NCBI GenBank assembly: GCA_963734815.1
Contig: CAVTIH010000001.1
Location: forward strand, 930,001 to 994,000
Direction of reading: 5' to 3'
Origin: Palsa-744 sp963734815
GTDB lineage: Bacteria; Actinomycetota; Thermoleophilia; Solirubrobacterales; Solirubrobacteraceae
DNA length: 64,000 nucleotides
The notes under the pieces are model-generated. The model did no database searches and was not told the DNA's origin. It saw nothing but the letters and a program-made list of their open reading frames with translations. This document shows, one piece after another, positions 26,394 to 34,071 of the stretch; within the stretch, counting starts at the first letter, position 1; each line of letters starts with the position of its first letter. Made by a program: the position numbers and the translations under genes.

Positions 26394-26794
26394 ACACGGG
26401 CCCGATCGTCGCTGCGCTCGATGCCGGCGACCAGGATCACACGGCCTGCGCAGGGCTCTTTGGACTGCCGCGCGAGCGACGTGTGACGATCGCCCCGGTT
26501 CTGGTCGAGCTGGACCACCTCCTGACGCGGCAGGTTGGACCCGATGCGTTCCCGGCACTGCTGGAGACGGTTCGTCGTGGGGAGCTCGACGTGATCGACC
26601 TGGGCGAGAAGGACTACGTTCGTGTGCAGGAGCTGATGCGCGTTTACGCCGACCTGCGCGTCGGCTTCGTCGACGCCGCCGTCCTCGCCGTGGTCGAGCG
26701 CTTGGGTGAGCCGAAGCTGGCGACGCTCGACCATCGCCACTTCTCGGTGATGCGCCCTCGGCACGTCGACGCGTTGGAGCTGCTGCCCGCGTAG
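26378..26794 (+). CDS. vapC: PIN-domain toxin, VapC family
   Basis: This 138-residue PIN-domain ribonuclease toxin shows active-site acids in VLDTGPIVAALD (Asp6), in LVELDHLL, in GFVDAAVLAV and in TLDHRHF. The reading frame opens with TTG at 26378, inside the antitoxin gene; the Asp position matches other VapC proteins only if this start is used. It is distinct in sequence from the toxins at 12180 and 53448, so this is not a recent duplication. Confidence 0.88.
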   Translation: MALVLDTGPIVAALDAGDQDHTACAGLFGLPRERRVTIAPVLVELDHLLTRQVGPDAFPALLETVRRGELDVIDLGEKDYVRVQELMRVYADLRVGFVDAAVLAVVERLGEPKLATLDHRHFSVMRPRHVDALELLPA

Positions 26795-26957
26795 CCATCC
26801 TGTCCGCCCGCTCGGGCCTTGACCTTGCGCGCGGCTTGGGTGGTCGCGGATGAGCCCGCTCCCAGTGGGGCGCGAGCTCGCCGCGGCCATCAGCCAGCAG
26901 ACCGAGCTCCACACGCACTGAGCGCCCGAGACCACTACCCTTAGTCCCGGTTACATA

Positions 26958-27707
26958 ATGAGGCTTGAGGGAAAGATCGCACTCATAACCGGCGGCGCGT
27001 CGGGGATCGGCGCCGCCACCGCGCGGCGGCTGGCGGCCGAGGGCGCGCGCGTGGCTGTGGGCGACCTCAACGAGGAGGGCGCGCGCGCGGTCGCCGGCGA
27101 GCTGGATGGCGTGGGCCTCGCGATGGACGTCACCGACCTCGACTCGATCGCCGCGGCGGTGAAGGCCACCGAGGAGCAACTCGGGCTGATCGACGTGCTG
27201 GTCAACAACGCCGGCACCGACCTGTTCTCGTTCTTCGTCAAAACCGACCCCGGGCTGTGGGACTTCGTGCTGGGCGTCAACCTGCGCGGGGTGATCGCGG
27301 TCACCCACGCGGTGCTGCCTGGCATGCAGGAGCGCAAGCGGGGGGCGATCGTCAACGTCTCCTCGGAGGCCGGCCGCGTGGGCTCGCAGGGCTCGGCGAT
27401 CTACAGCGCCGCCAAGGCTGGCGTGATCGGCTTCACCAAGGCGATCGCGCGCGAGGCGGCGCGCTACCAGGTGCGTGTCAACGCGGTCGCCCCCGGCCCG
27501 ATCGAGACGCCGCTGCTGAACGCCGCGCCGCTGGTGTACGGCGAGATCGGCGAGCGGCTGAAGCAGGGGATGGTCGACACCACGCAGCTCAAACGCTCCG
27601 GCGAGCCGGAGGAGGTTGCCGCGGCGATCGCGTTCCTGGCCTGTGAGGACGCCTCGTACGTGACCGGCCAGACGCTCGGCGTGAGCGGCGGCCTGTCGAT
27701 GTGGTGA
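26958..27707 (+). CDS. Short-chain dehydrogenase/reductase (FabG/BadH-like)
   Basis: This 249-residue classical SDR has the NAD(P) loop TGGASGIG at residues 10-17, the NNAG motif, the catalytic Ser in NVSSEAG and YSAAK near residue 152. The Asp in VAVGDLNE after the second strand favours NAD+ over NADP+. Family relatives reduce 3-oxoacyl thioesters or oxidise 2-hydroxycyclohexanecarboxyl-CoA. With an HMG-CoA-lyase-like gene downstream, a role in acyl-CoA breakdown is plausible. The substrate cannot be fixed from sequence. Confidence 0.87.
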   Translation: MRLEGKIALITGGASGIGAATARRLAAEGARVAVGDLNEEGARAVAGELDGVGLAMDVTDLDSIAAAVKATEEQLGLIDVLVNNAGTDLFSFFVKTDPGLWDFVLGVNLRGVIAVTHAVLPGMQERKRGAIVNVSSEAGRVGSQGSAIYSAAKAGVIGFTKAIAREAARYQVRVNAVAPGPIETPLLNAAPLVYGEIGERLKQGMVDTTQLKRSGEPEEVAAAIAFLACEDASYVTGQTLGVSGGLSMW

Positions 27708-27711
27708 TGTT

Positions 27712-27892
27712 CCAGCCGGCGCATGCGCCGGCTGGCCGAACCGTGCATGCACGGTTCGGAACGAGTCCGCGCATGCGCGGACTCGCTGGCCGAAACGGGG
27801 ATGCTGGTCGATTCGGGGATGCGAGCGCAGCGAGTGTCTCCCGAATCGGTCGGAGGCGAGTGTCTCCCGGCTTCGGTCGCCGCATGCGGCGA
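27712..27892. repeat. Array B: palindromes with GCATGC centres and a degenerate segment
   Basis: Three perfect 24-bp palindromes lie at 27712-27735, 27736-27759 and 27762-27785, with left arms CCAGCCGGCGCA, CCGAACCGTGCA and CGAGTCCGCGCA. A fourth, shorter one (arm TCGCCGCA) lies at 27877-27892. Between them are an inverted repeat, CGATTCGGG (27809-27817) with CCCGAATCG (27840-27848), and a 14-bp direct repeat GCGAGTGTCTCCCG (27830 and 27856). All four palindromes are centred on GCATGC, as in array A. The array ends 68 bp before the HMG-CoA-lyase-type gene. Confidence 0.9.
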
Positions 27893-27960
27893 TCGGTAGC
27901 TCAAAATAAGCATGGGCCAATCGGTAGGGGGCCTATGCGATCGGCGGATATGGATTAGAG

Positions 27961-29058
27961 ATGGCAGACGCCATCCGCATCCGCGAGGTGGGCCCGCGCG
28001 ACGGCTTTCAGAACGAGCCTGAGGCGATCCCGACCGCGCGCAAGGTCGAGCTGATCGACGCGCTCGCGCGCACTGGCCTTGAGCGGCTGGAGGTGACGAG
28101 CTTCGTGCGTCCCGACGTGATTCCGCAGCTGGCCGACGCCGAGCAGGTGCTCGCGCGCGTGAGCATCCCCGCGGAGGTTTCGGTGAGCGTGCTGATCCCC
28201 AACGAGCGGGGTTTGGAGCGGGCGCTGGAGCTACGGGAACGCCTCGGCCGCGCCGACGATCCCGCGTTGCTGGCGGGCGGCCAGCACGTTGCGCGGACAC
28301 GCCCGGCGTTCGACGAGATCAACGTCTTCCTCTCCGCCTCCGAGACGCACAACCGCAAGAACGTCAACCGCTCGATCGCGGAGTCACTGTCGGGGGTGGA
28401 GGCGGTGCTGGGACGCGCCCGCGAGGAGGGCCTGCGCTGCGAGGGTGTGATCTCGACCTCGTTCGGCTGCCCCTACGAGGGTCATGTCCCGGCGGAGAGA
28501 GTGCTCGGCATAGCGGCCCGCCTGCGCGACGCTGGCGCGCAGGAGATCGGCTTCGGCGACACCACGGGGATGGCAAATCCCCGGCAGGTGGGCGAGTTCT
28601 TCGCGCTCGCGTTCGAGCGTCTCGGGGGGGCACAGGTGGAGGCGGCAAGCGCCGGCGGCGCGGACGCAGAGGGGGCCACTTCGAAGGCGCGCGGCACGGC
28701 GATGCCGGCTGGCGCGGACGCGATCGAGCTGACCGCGCACTTCCACAACACGCGCGGCGCCGGTCTCGCCAACGCGTACGCTGCGTTGCAGGCCGGGATC
28801 ACGAGCTTCGAGACCTCCTTCGGCGAGCTCGGCGGCTGCCCCGTCCCGGCCGGCGCGACCGGCAACATCGCCACCGAGGACCTCGTCTCGATGTTGCACG
28901 AGATGGGCTATGCGACCGGCATCGATCTCCCGGCGCTGATCGCCTGTGCCCGCCGCGCGCGGGAGATTCTCGGCCGGCCGCTGGGCAGCCACACGCTGGT
29001 GGCGGGGCCCGTCGACTGGCGGCCCGCTGGGTGTGTCAGCTCAGGTGCGCGACGATGA
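27961..29058 (+). CDS. Hydroxymethylglutaryl-CoA lyase family enzyme
   Basis: This 365-residue TIM-barrel lyase would cleave HMG-CoA or a close analogue to acetyl-CoA and an oxo acid, as in leucine breakdown. Hallmarks are REVGPRDGFQNE near the N-terminus, VFLSASETHNRKN, and the GELGGCPVPAGATGN motif with the active-site loop Cys. It is longer than typical (about 300 aa) because of two insertions. One, of about 25 residues, lies before the SASE motif. An 18-codon unit near residues 231-253 is flanked by nearly identical 17-18 bp repeats (28651-28667 and 28704-28721). The 3' end overlaps the anti-sigma gene by 23 bases. Confidence 0.9.
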   Translation: MADAIRIREVGPRDGFQNEPEAIPTARKVELIDALARTGLERLEVTSFVRPDVIPQLADAEQVLARVSIPAEVSVSVLIPNERGLERALELRERLGRADDPALLAGGQHVARTRPAFDEINVFLSASETHNRKNVNRSIAESLSGVEAVLGRAREEGLRCEGVISTSFGCPYEGHVPAERVLGIAARLRDAGAQEIGFGDTTGMANPRQVGEFFALAFERLGGAQVEAASAGGADAEGATSKARGTAMPAGADAIELTAHFHNTRGAGLANAYAALQAGITSFETSFGELGGCPVPAGATGNIATEDLVSMLHEMGYATGIDLPALIACARRAREILGRPLGSHTLVAGPVDWRPAGCVSSGARR

Positions 29059-29767
29059 CCGGCGCGCTGGTCGGCCGCGAGGTGCCCCCGTCGGGCTCCT
29101 GCGTGACCATCACCACGCTGGCGCCGGCGCCGCCCGGCACATCGACCGTCGAGGTGCCGGAGGTTGTGGGGGTGAATAGGCTGTCGGTCGGCTGGGGCGG
29201 CGTGTGCCCGGGGTATTTCACCCACACCTCATAGACATGTCCGGAGGATGGTGCGGGCATATCGGACAAGGTCAGCCACGTGTGCCCGCCGCTCTGGTGC
29301 AGCTTGGCGCTGGTGCCCGCAAGCGTGACGTCGGCGCTCACCACTCGCCCCGCGCTCTCGCCGGCCGGTGTGCCGCCGCCCCCGAAGGGTGTGGACAGCC
29401 CGCCGACCGCGACGCCCGCCGCGACCAGCCCCGCGCCGGCGAGCGCCAGCGCCGGACGGCTCACGGCGAACCGCCCGCGCGCTCTGCGCGGGCGGGGAGT
29501 GACGTTTCGCGCCGCGCTGGTCTCGCCCCGCACGACTGTCATCACCTGCTGCTTGACGTGGCCCGGGGCGGCGACGTGGGGGACCGTCGCGGGGAGTCGG
29601 TCGACCGCCGGTGCGAGCGCCTCGAGCTCGTCGCTGCACACCGAGCAGCGCCGCGCGTGCTCCATAAAGGCGGCGCTGTGGCGCTCGTCGAGCAGGCCGA
29701 GCAGGTACACCGCGGCGTCGCCGCAGCACCCTTCGACAGGACTCTGCGGATCCTGCTGTTCGCTCAC
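29036..29767 (-). CDS. Anti-sigma factor, RskA-like, zinc-binding type
   Basis: This is a single-pass membrane anti-sigma factor of 243 residues. The cytoplasmic N-terminus has the zinc anti-sigma motif HARRCSVC (H-x3-C-x2-C). One membrane segment lies at about residues 105-125 (ALALAGAGLVAAGVAVG). The extracytoplasmic part is an RskA-type beta domain with motifs GHVYEVWVKYPG and STVDVPGGA. It should hold the ECF sigma factor until a signal triggers proteolysis. The GTG start overlaps the sigma gene stop by four bases. Confidence 0.92.
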   Translation of the reverse strand: MSEQQDPQSPVEGCCGDAAVYLLGLLDERHSAAFMEHARRCSVCSDELEALAPAVDRLPATVPHVAAPGHVKQQVMTVVRGETSAARNVTPRPRRARGRFAVSRPALALAGAGLVAAGVAVGGLSTPFGGGGTPAGESAGRVVSADVTLAGTSAKLHQSGGHTWLTLSDMPAPSSGHVYEVWVKYPGHTPPQPTDSLFTPTTSGTSTVDVPGGAGASVVMVTQEPDGGTSRPTSAPVIVAHLS

Positions 29768-30387
29768 CGCGCCACCTCCTCCTCGTCCAGCGTCAGCCGC
29801 AGCTTGGCGAGCCCCAGCCGCATGCGACCCTTCACGGTACCGACCGGCATCTGCAGCATCGAGGCGATCTCGGTGTGCGTGAACCCGCCGAAGTACGCCA
29901 ATTCCACCACCCGGCTCTGCTCTCGCGGTAGCGCGCGCAGTGCGCCCTGAACCTCCTGAGCCTGCTCTGAGTGGAGCACCTGGGTCTCGGTGTGCTCGGA
30001 GCTGGGGACCCGTTCGAGCAGACCCTCATCGTAGGAGAGGCGACCCTCGCGCACCACGCCGCGGCGCAGCGCGTCGACCGCGCGGTTGTGCGCGATGCGC
30101 AGGATCCAGTTGCGCACGCTTCCGCGCGTGTAGTCGTAGCGCGCGCCGGTACGCCACAGCGCCAAAAACGCTTCCTGCAGGACGTCCTCGGCGCTCGCGC
30201 GCCGACCGCACATGCGGTACGCCAGCGAGAAGGCGGCGTCGCAATGGCGGTCGTAGATAGTCTCGAACGCGTCGGCGTTGCCGGCCTGGACGAGCGCCAT
30301 GAGCTCCTCGTCCGCCAGCTTGTGCAGCCGCGCCGGCGCCCCTCGCCGCCGGGCGAGACCGGTGGAGATGGAAGCCGGTGCCCTCAT
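29764..30387 (-). CDS. ECF RNA polymerase sigma factor (SigK-like)
   Basis: This 207-residue ECF sigma factor has region 2 (YDRHCDAAFSLAYRMCG, then EDVLQEAFLALWR) and region 4 (LRALPREQSRVVELAYFGGFTHTEIASML). It lacks other domains. The pairing with an RskA-type anti-sigma places it near the SigK group. The pair is probably autoregulated; I could not name a matching promoter upstream. The 3' end overlaps the anti-sigma gene (GTGA), which implies coupled synthesis. Confidence 0.93.
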   Translation of the reverse strand: MRAPASISTGLARRRGAPARLHKLADEELMALVQAGNADAFETIYDRHCDAAFSLAYRMCGRRASAEDVLQEAFLALWRTGARYDYTRGSVRNWILRIAHNRAVDALRRGVVREGRLSYDEGLLERVPSSEHTETQVLHSEQAQEVQGALRALPREQSRVVELAYFGGFTHTEIASMLQMPVGTVKGRMRLGLAKLRLTLDEEEVAR

Positions 30388-30549
30388 CGTCTTTTTGACC
30401 TCTCGATCGCGCGCTTTCGGGTTCCGCGACCCCGCGCTTTTTGGGTTCCCGAGCCGAGCGACTCAGGCGAGGTAGCTTCCTACGCTCTGCGCGCGCGCAC
30501 GGATCAATATCTCACCGATACCGTCGGGCAATGGTCGTAGCATGAACGA

Positions 30550-31134
30550 ATGTCGACGCCACCCGCCGTGTGGACTGTGGGGCACTCCAACCACGACCTC
30601 GAGGCGTTCGTCGCTCTGGTGCAGAGCCACCAGGTCGCCTATCTCGTGGATGTGCGCTCCCATCCCTATTCGCGCTTTGCGCCGCACTTCAACCGCGAGG
30701 AGCTGCAAGCCACGATGGAGGGGCGCGGCGTCCGCTACGTGTTCCTCGGCCTGGAGCTCGGCGGGCGTCCGCAACGCGACGACCAGCTGGACGCCAAAGG
30801 CCACGCCCTCTACGGCATGATGGCCCAGGAGCCAGCCTTCACCGATGCGATCGACCGGCTTCTCCGCGGCGCGTCCGAGCACCGTCTCGCGCTGCTGTGC
30901 AGCTGTGGCCAGCCGCGGGAATGTCATCGCAGGCTCCTGGTCGGCAAAGTCCTGTGCGAGAAAGGGGCCGAACTGCGCCACATCCTCCCGGACGGGGACG
31001 TATTGGTCGAGCGGTCGGTCGAGTTGGGAGATACGAATGCGCAGGACACGCTGTTCGGGCATGATGAGCTGTCATGGAGATCTACACGATCGGTTTCACG
31101 CAGACGACCGCTGAGCGCTTCTTCGCACGGCTAG
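30550..31134 (+). CDS. DUF488 protein, first of an adjacent pair
   Basis: This 194-residue DUF488 protein starts with WTVGHSNHDLEAFVALV, has YLVDVRSHPYSRFAPHFN, and ends its core with LLCSCGQPRECHRRLL, the conserved Cys...CHRR signature. The family is uncharacterised. The last 20 or so residues overlap the start of the next gene in another frame (61-base overlap), so the true C-terminus may be less conserved. It is first in a three-gene operon with a second DUF488 protein and an unknown. Confidence 0.8.
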   Translation: MSTPPAVWTVGHSNHDLEAFVALVQSHQVAYLVDVRSHPYSRFAPHFNREELQATMEGRGVRYVFLGLELGGRPQRDDQLDAKGHALYGMMAQEPAFTDAIDRLLRGASEHRLALLCSCGQPRECHRRLLVGKVLCEKGAELRHILPDGDVLVERSVELGDTNAQDTLFGHDELSWRSTRSVSRRRPLSASSHG

Positions 31135-31511
31135 CCGACGCCCGTGTCGAGCGTCTGCTCGATGTGCGGCTCAACAACACCTCACAGCTCGCCGGCTTCG
31201 CCAAGGCGCAGGATCTTCCCTACTTCGCCCGCGAGCTCGTGGGCGCCACCTACGATCACCAGCCGCTGCTCGCTCCCACCCAGGAGATCCTCGACGCCTA
31301 CAAGAAGCGTAAAGGCGACTGGGCCGCGTACGAGACCGAGTTCATGGCGCTGATGGAGCGCCGCCGCATCGATGAGGCGCTGTCGCCGGCCTCCTTCGAG
31401 CAGCGCACGGCGCTGCTGTGCAGCGAGGCTACTGCAGAACACTGCCACCGGCGACTGGTGTGCGAGTACCTCGCCACTCGTTGGCCCGACGTTCGCGCCG
31501 TGCATCTCTGA
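31074..31511 (+). CDS. DUF488 protein, second of the pair
   Basis: This 145-residue compact DUF488 protein has YTIGFTQTTAERFFARL, RLLDVRLNNTSQLAGFAK, DLPYFARELVGATYDH and the C-terminal AEHCHRRLVCEYL. It is clearly a different subfamily from its neighbour, so the pair is not a simple duplication. It overlaps the upstream gene by 61 bases and ends four bases before the next gene. Confidence 0.85.
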   Translation: MEIYTIGFTQTTAERFFARLADARVERLLDVRLNNTSQLAGFAKAQDLPYFARELVGATYDHQPLLAPTQEILDAYKKRKGDWAAYETEFMALMERRRIDEALSPASFEQRTALLCSEATAEHCHRRLVCEYLATRWPDVRAVHL

Positions 31512-31515
31512 AGCG

Positions 31516-32217
31516 ATGAAGATCGTCGTCAACCACGTCACGCGGATGGAAGCTCCGCGCGTTTGCGTCGCCGGGTTCGATCCGTTGACGCTCGAGCACA
31601 TTCGCCCGACGACGCCGCCGAGCGATCCGCTCACTCGTGAGCTGTTGCGCGAAGCGGGCGGCCCATTCGGAATGGGAGCTTTGGTGGACATCGGCGCGAT
31701 CACGCCGAACCCCTCGCCGCCGGAGACCGAGGATCACCTCTTCAAGTCCCACCACGCCCACCACCAGGAGGATCTGGACGGCGACCTCTTTCTGGAACAG
31801 CTGACAGTGCTGCACACGCCCGATCTGGGCCGCGCATTCGGCTCTGAACTCGAGCGGGTCGGCCGGACGTACGCGATAGAGCCCGGCCACGGCGGGAAGT
31901 CACTGGCCGTACTGCGCGCCGCGAGCCGCCCAGTCTTCGAGATCAATAGGTACGGCAAGCTTCAGCTCCGTTACGAGGACACCGAACCGCCCACCTACCT
32001 CTCGGTCAAAGACGTCCGTTTCTTCGAGGACGACCACCAAACGATCAAGACGGGCGTGGTCGACGATGTCAGCCGACGCCTGCGCCGAGGCGTCGACGCA
32101 TTCCTGATGGTCGGCCTCACGCGCCCCTGGTCAAAGCCCGGTGAGACTCACGAGCGACACTGGCTGCAGCTCAACGGCCTCTGTCTTGCCGATCGTCCGG
32201 TGGGCGACGTGCCGTAG
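31516..32217 (+). CDS. Uncharacterised protein of the DUF488 operon, possibly dual OB-fold
   Basis: This 233-residue protein opens MKIVVNHVTRMEAPRVCVAGFD and has beta-rich segments with conserved aromatics (FEINRYGKLQLRYED, YLSVKDVRFFEDDH). It ends near LMVGLTRPWSKPGETHERHWLQLNGL, followed by a polar tail. It resembles the uncharacterised proteins with two OB-like barrels that I recall beside DUF488 genes. That assignment is from memory and tentative. The ATG is four bases after the DUF488 stop; an upstream in-frame start at 31372 would overlap that gene heavily and is rejected. Confidence 0.7.
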   Translation: MKIVVNHVTRMEAPRVCVAGFDPLTLEHIRPTTPPSDPLTRELLREAGGPFGMGALVDIGAITPNPSPPETEDHLFKSHHAHHQEDLDGDLFLEQLTVLHTPDLGRAFGSELERVGRTYAIEPGHGGKSLAVLRAASRPVFEINRYGKLQLRYEDTEPPTYLSVKDVRFFEDDHQTIKTGVVDDVSRRLRRGVDAFLMVGLTRPWSKPGETHERHWLQLNGLCLADRPVGDVP

Positions 32218-32333
32218 GTCCAGGCGAGCGAAACCGATCATGGCCAGGAGCGGAACGGGGGCCTCCAGGAGATTCGCGACTAACCTGCGCACGGCTTTCC
32301 AACTCGGCGCCGACGGCTTGCGCACGACCGCTT

Positions 32334-33113
32334 TCAACCAACCTTCTCGGCGTGGGCCGGGACGCCATTAGCCTGCTCAGCTCGCGCGAGCTCGCGCATC
32401 GCCGCCACGCAGTACTCCTGCACCGCGACCTCCATCTCCAGGGTCGCGGCGAGCGCCGGGCGTGCTGAGGCGTCGATCACGCGCTTGGCGCGGCCGACCG
32501 CTACGTGCGAGTTGGCGAGCAGCTCGTCGACGAGCGCCTGCGTCGCCTGTTCGAGCTCCGCTGGTGCCACCACGCGGTTGACGAGGCCGATGCGCTCGGC
32601 CTCGGCGGCGTCGATCGTGCGCGCGGTCATGATCAGCTCCTTGGCACGGCCGAGACCGACGACCGCCGGCAGTCGGCTGGAGCCGCCGACGTCGGGGATG
32701 ATCCCGAACTTTACCTCGGGCAGGCTGAACTGAGAGTCGTCGGAGGCGATCCGCAGATCGCAGCCGAGCGCGACCTCCAGGGCCCCGCCGACACAGGTGT
32801 GGTGGATCTGGCAAATCACCGGCTTGGCCATCTCTTCGCAGAGGTTGGCGCACTCCAGGAAGGTTTCGCGGAAGGGGCGCAGCCTGCCCGGGGTCCCCGA
32901 GGAGGCGGCCAGCTCGACGAGGTCGACGCCGGCCGAGAACACCTTGCCCTCGCCTCGCAGCACCACACAGTGGACCTCGTCGGCGGCTGCTGCCTCGCGC
33001 AGCGCGTGCGCGAGCGCGCGCAGCAGCTCCTGGCTCATGGCGTTGCGCTTCTCGGGGCGGTTGAGCACGACGTGGCGGACGACGCCGCGGTCTTCGGTGG
33101 TGACGATGCTCAT
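32334..33113 (-). CDS. Enoyl-CoA hydratase/isomerase (crotonase)
   Basis: This 259-residue crotonase has the CoA/oxyanion motifs GKVFSAGVDL and CVGGALEVALGCDL. Both catalytic glutamates of enoyl-CoA hydratase are present by alignment, one in GALEVAL and one in LPEVKFGIIP. It should hydrate 2-enoyl-CoA in fatty or branched-chain acid breakdown. It stands alone on the minus strand, with a conserved hairpin repeat just upstream of its start (33136-33185). Confidence 0.9.
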   Translation of the reverse strand: MSIVTTEDRGVVRHVVLNRPEKRNAMSQELLRALAHALREAAAADEVHCVVLRGEGKVFSAGVDLVELAASSGTPGRLRPFRETFLECANLCEEMAKPVICQIHHTCVGGALEVALGCDLRIASDDSQFSLPEVKFGIIPDVGGSSRLPAVVGLGRAKELIMTARTIDAAEAERIGLVNRVVAPAELEQATQALVDELLANSHVAVGRAKRVIDASARPALAATLEMEVAVQEYCVAAMRELARAEQANGVPAHAEKVG

Positions 33114-33135
33114 AGTGGCTCCGTTTCAGTTTCCT

Positions 33136-33185
33136 TTTTCGGCCCATAACCACTTCATTTTGTAAAGGGTTTGGGTCCGTTTTTA
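33136..33185. repeat. Hairpin repeat H, copy 1
   Basis: The stem CGGCCCATAACC pairs with GGTTTGGGTCCG around the core CTTCATTTTGTAAAG. The core stem carries one C/A mismatch, intermediate between copies 3 and 4. It is followed by TTTTT. It lies between two minus-strand genes. Confidence 0.85.
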
Positions 33186-33213
33186 AGATGTAAAGCGCTG
33201 CGCCGAGTGACCC

Positions 33214-34044
33214 TCAGCTCAGGTCCAGCACCGGGGTGGGTGGCTCGATTGCCTCATCGTGGCCCTCGCGCGGCACGATCGCGGTGCCGAGCGCGAAGAA
33301 CTCGATTGTGTGGCTGCCCCACCCGTGGCTGGTCTCGTTGAGTTTCACGCCGACGATCCCCTCGGCGGTGAGCGTTTGCGCCTCGCTCTGCATCCGCTCC
33401 ATCGCCAGCTCTCGCGCGTCGTACAGCGCCTGGGTGAAGTTGGGCAGCTCGACGTTGCGCCCGGTCTGGGCCATCGACTGGAGCATCCCGCGGTGGGCGA
33501 CGTGGTAGACGCAGCTACCCATCACCATCCCCACCGGGCGGTGCCCGGTGCGCAGCAGCGTCCAGAAATCCTGCCCCGACAAATCGCTGGTGAAGGGGCG
33601 GCCGTTGGGGGCGCGGTGCATCTCGCCCTCGCGGTGCTTGACGGCCGTGCCGATCGCGATGAACTCGGCCATGTCCTGGCCCCACTCGTAGCGGCCGATG
33701 TCCAGGCGCACGCCGACGACGCCGTCGGCGCCGAGCTGGTCGGCCTCCTCCTCCATCCGGGTCATCGCCAGCTGCCGCGCTCCATACATCGCCTCGGAGA
33801 GCACTTTCAGCTCCTGGCTTTTCTTCCAACCCGCCATCTGGATGCCGATGTGGTAGATCGAGCTGCCGACCACGAGGCCGACGGGGTCGAAGCCGGCCTG
33901 CTTGATCAGCAGGAACTCGTTGACGCTGAGGTCGGAGGTGAACAAACCCGCGCGGTTCTGCTGCAGGCGGGCGCGGCCGGCCTCGGGGACGCCCTCCAGG
34001 GAGGAGGGATCGTAGGTCTCTGTCTGCTGCTCGCTGTCACTCAT
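33214..34044 (-). CDS. Tandem YbjQ-like (heavy-metal-binding/DUF74) protein
   Basis: This 276-residue protein contains two copies of a YbjQ-type domain, at about residues 30-140 and 150-265. Each copy opens with LFTSDLSVNEF or PFTSDLSGQDF, then a P-VG-V-GS-Y strand. A helix (ARQLAMTRMEEEA / ARELAMERMQSEA) and a GVVGVRL/GIVGVKL strand follow, ending in an FxAIGTA or FFALGTA strand. YbjQ proteins form pentamers and are only tentatively linked to metals. The upstream neighbour has the same doubled layout. Confidence 0.82.
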   Translation of the reverse strand: MSDSEQQTETYDPSSLEGVPEAGRARLQQNRAGLFTSDLSVNEFLLIKQAGFDPVGLVVGSSIYHIGIQMAGWKKSQELKVLSEAMYGARQLAMTRMEEEADQLGADGVVGVRLDIGRYEWGQDMAEFIAIGTAVKHREGEMHRAPNGRPFTSDLSGQDFWTLLRTGHRPVGMVMGSCVYHVAHRGMLQSMAQTGRNVELPNFTQALYDARELAMERMQSEAQTLTAEGIVGVKLNETSHGWGSHTIEFFALGTAIVPREGHDEAIEPPTPVLDLS

Positions 34045-34071
34045 ACGTTTTTTGGGCTCCCGGGCTCGTGT

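Noticed and set aside
29036..29058. Misread stop at the HMG-CoA-lyase/anti-sigma junction
   Set aside because: Both frames are intact to natural ends; a 23-base tail overlap is acceptable.
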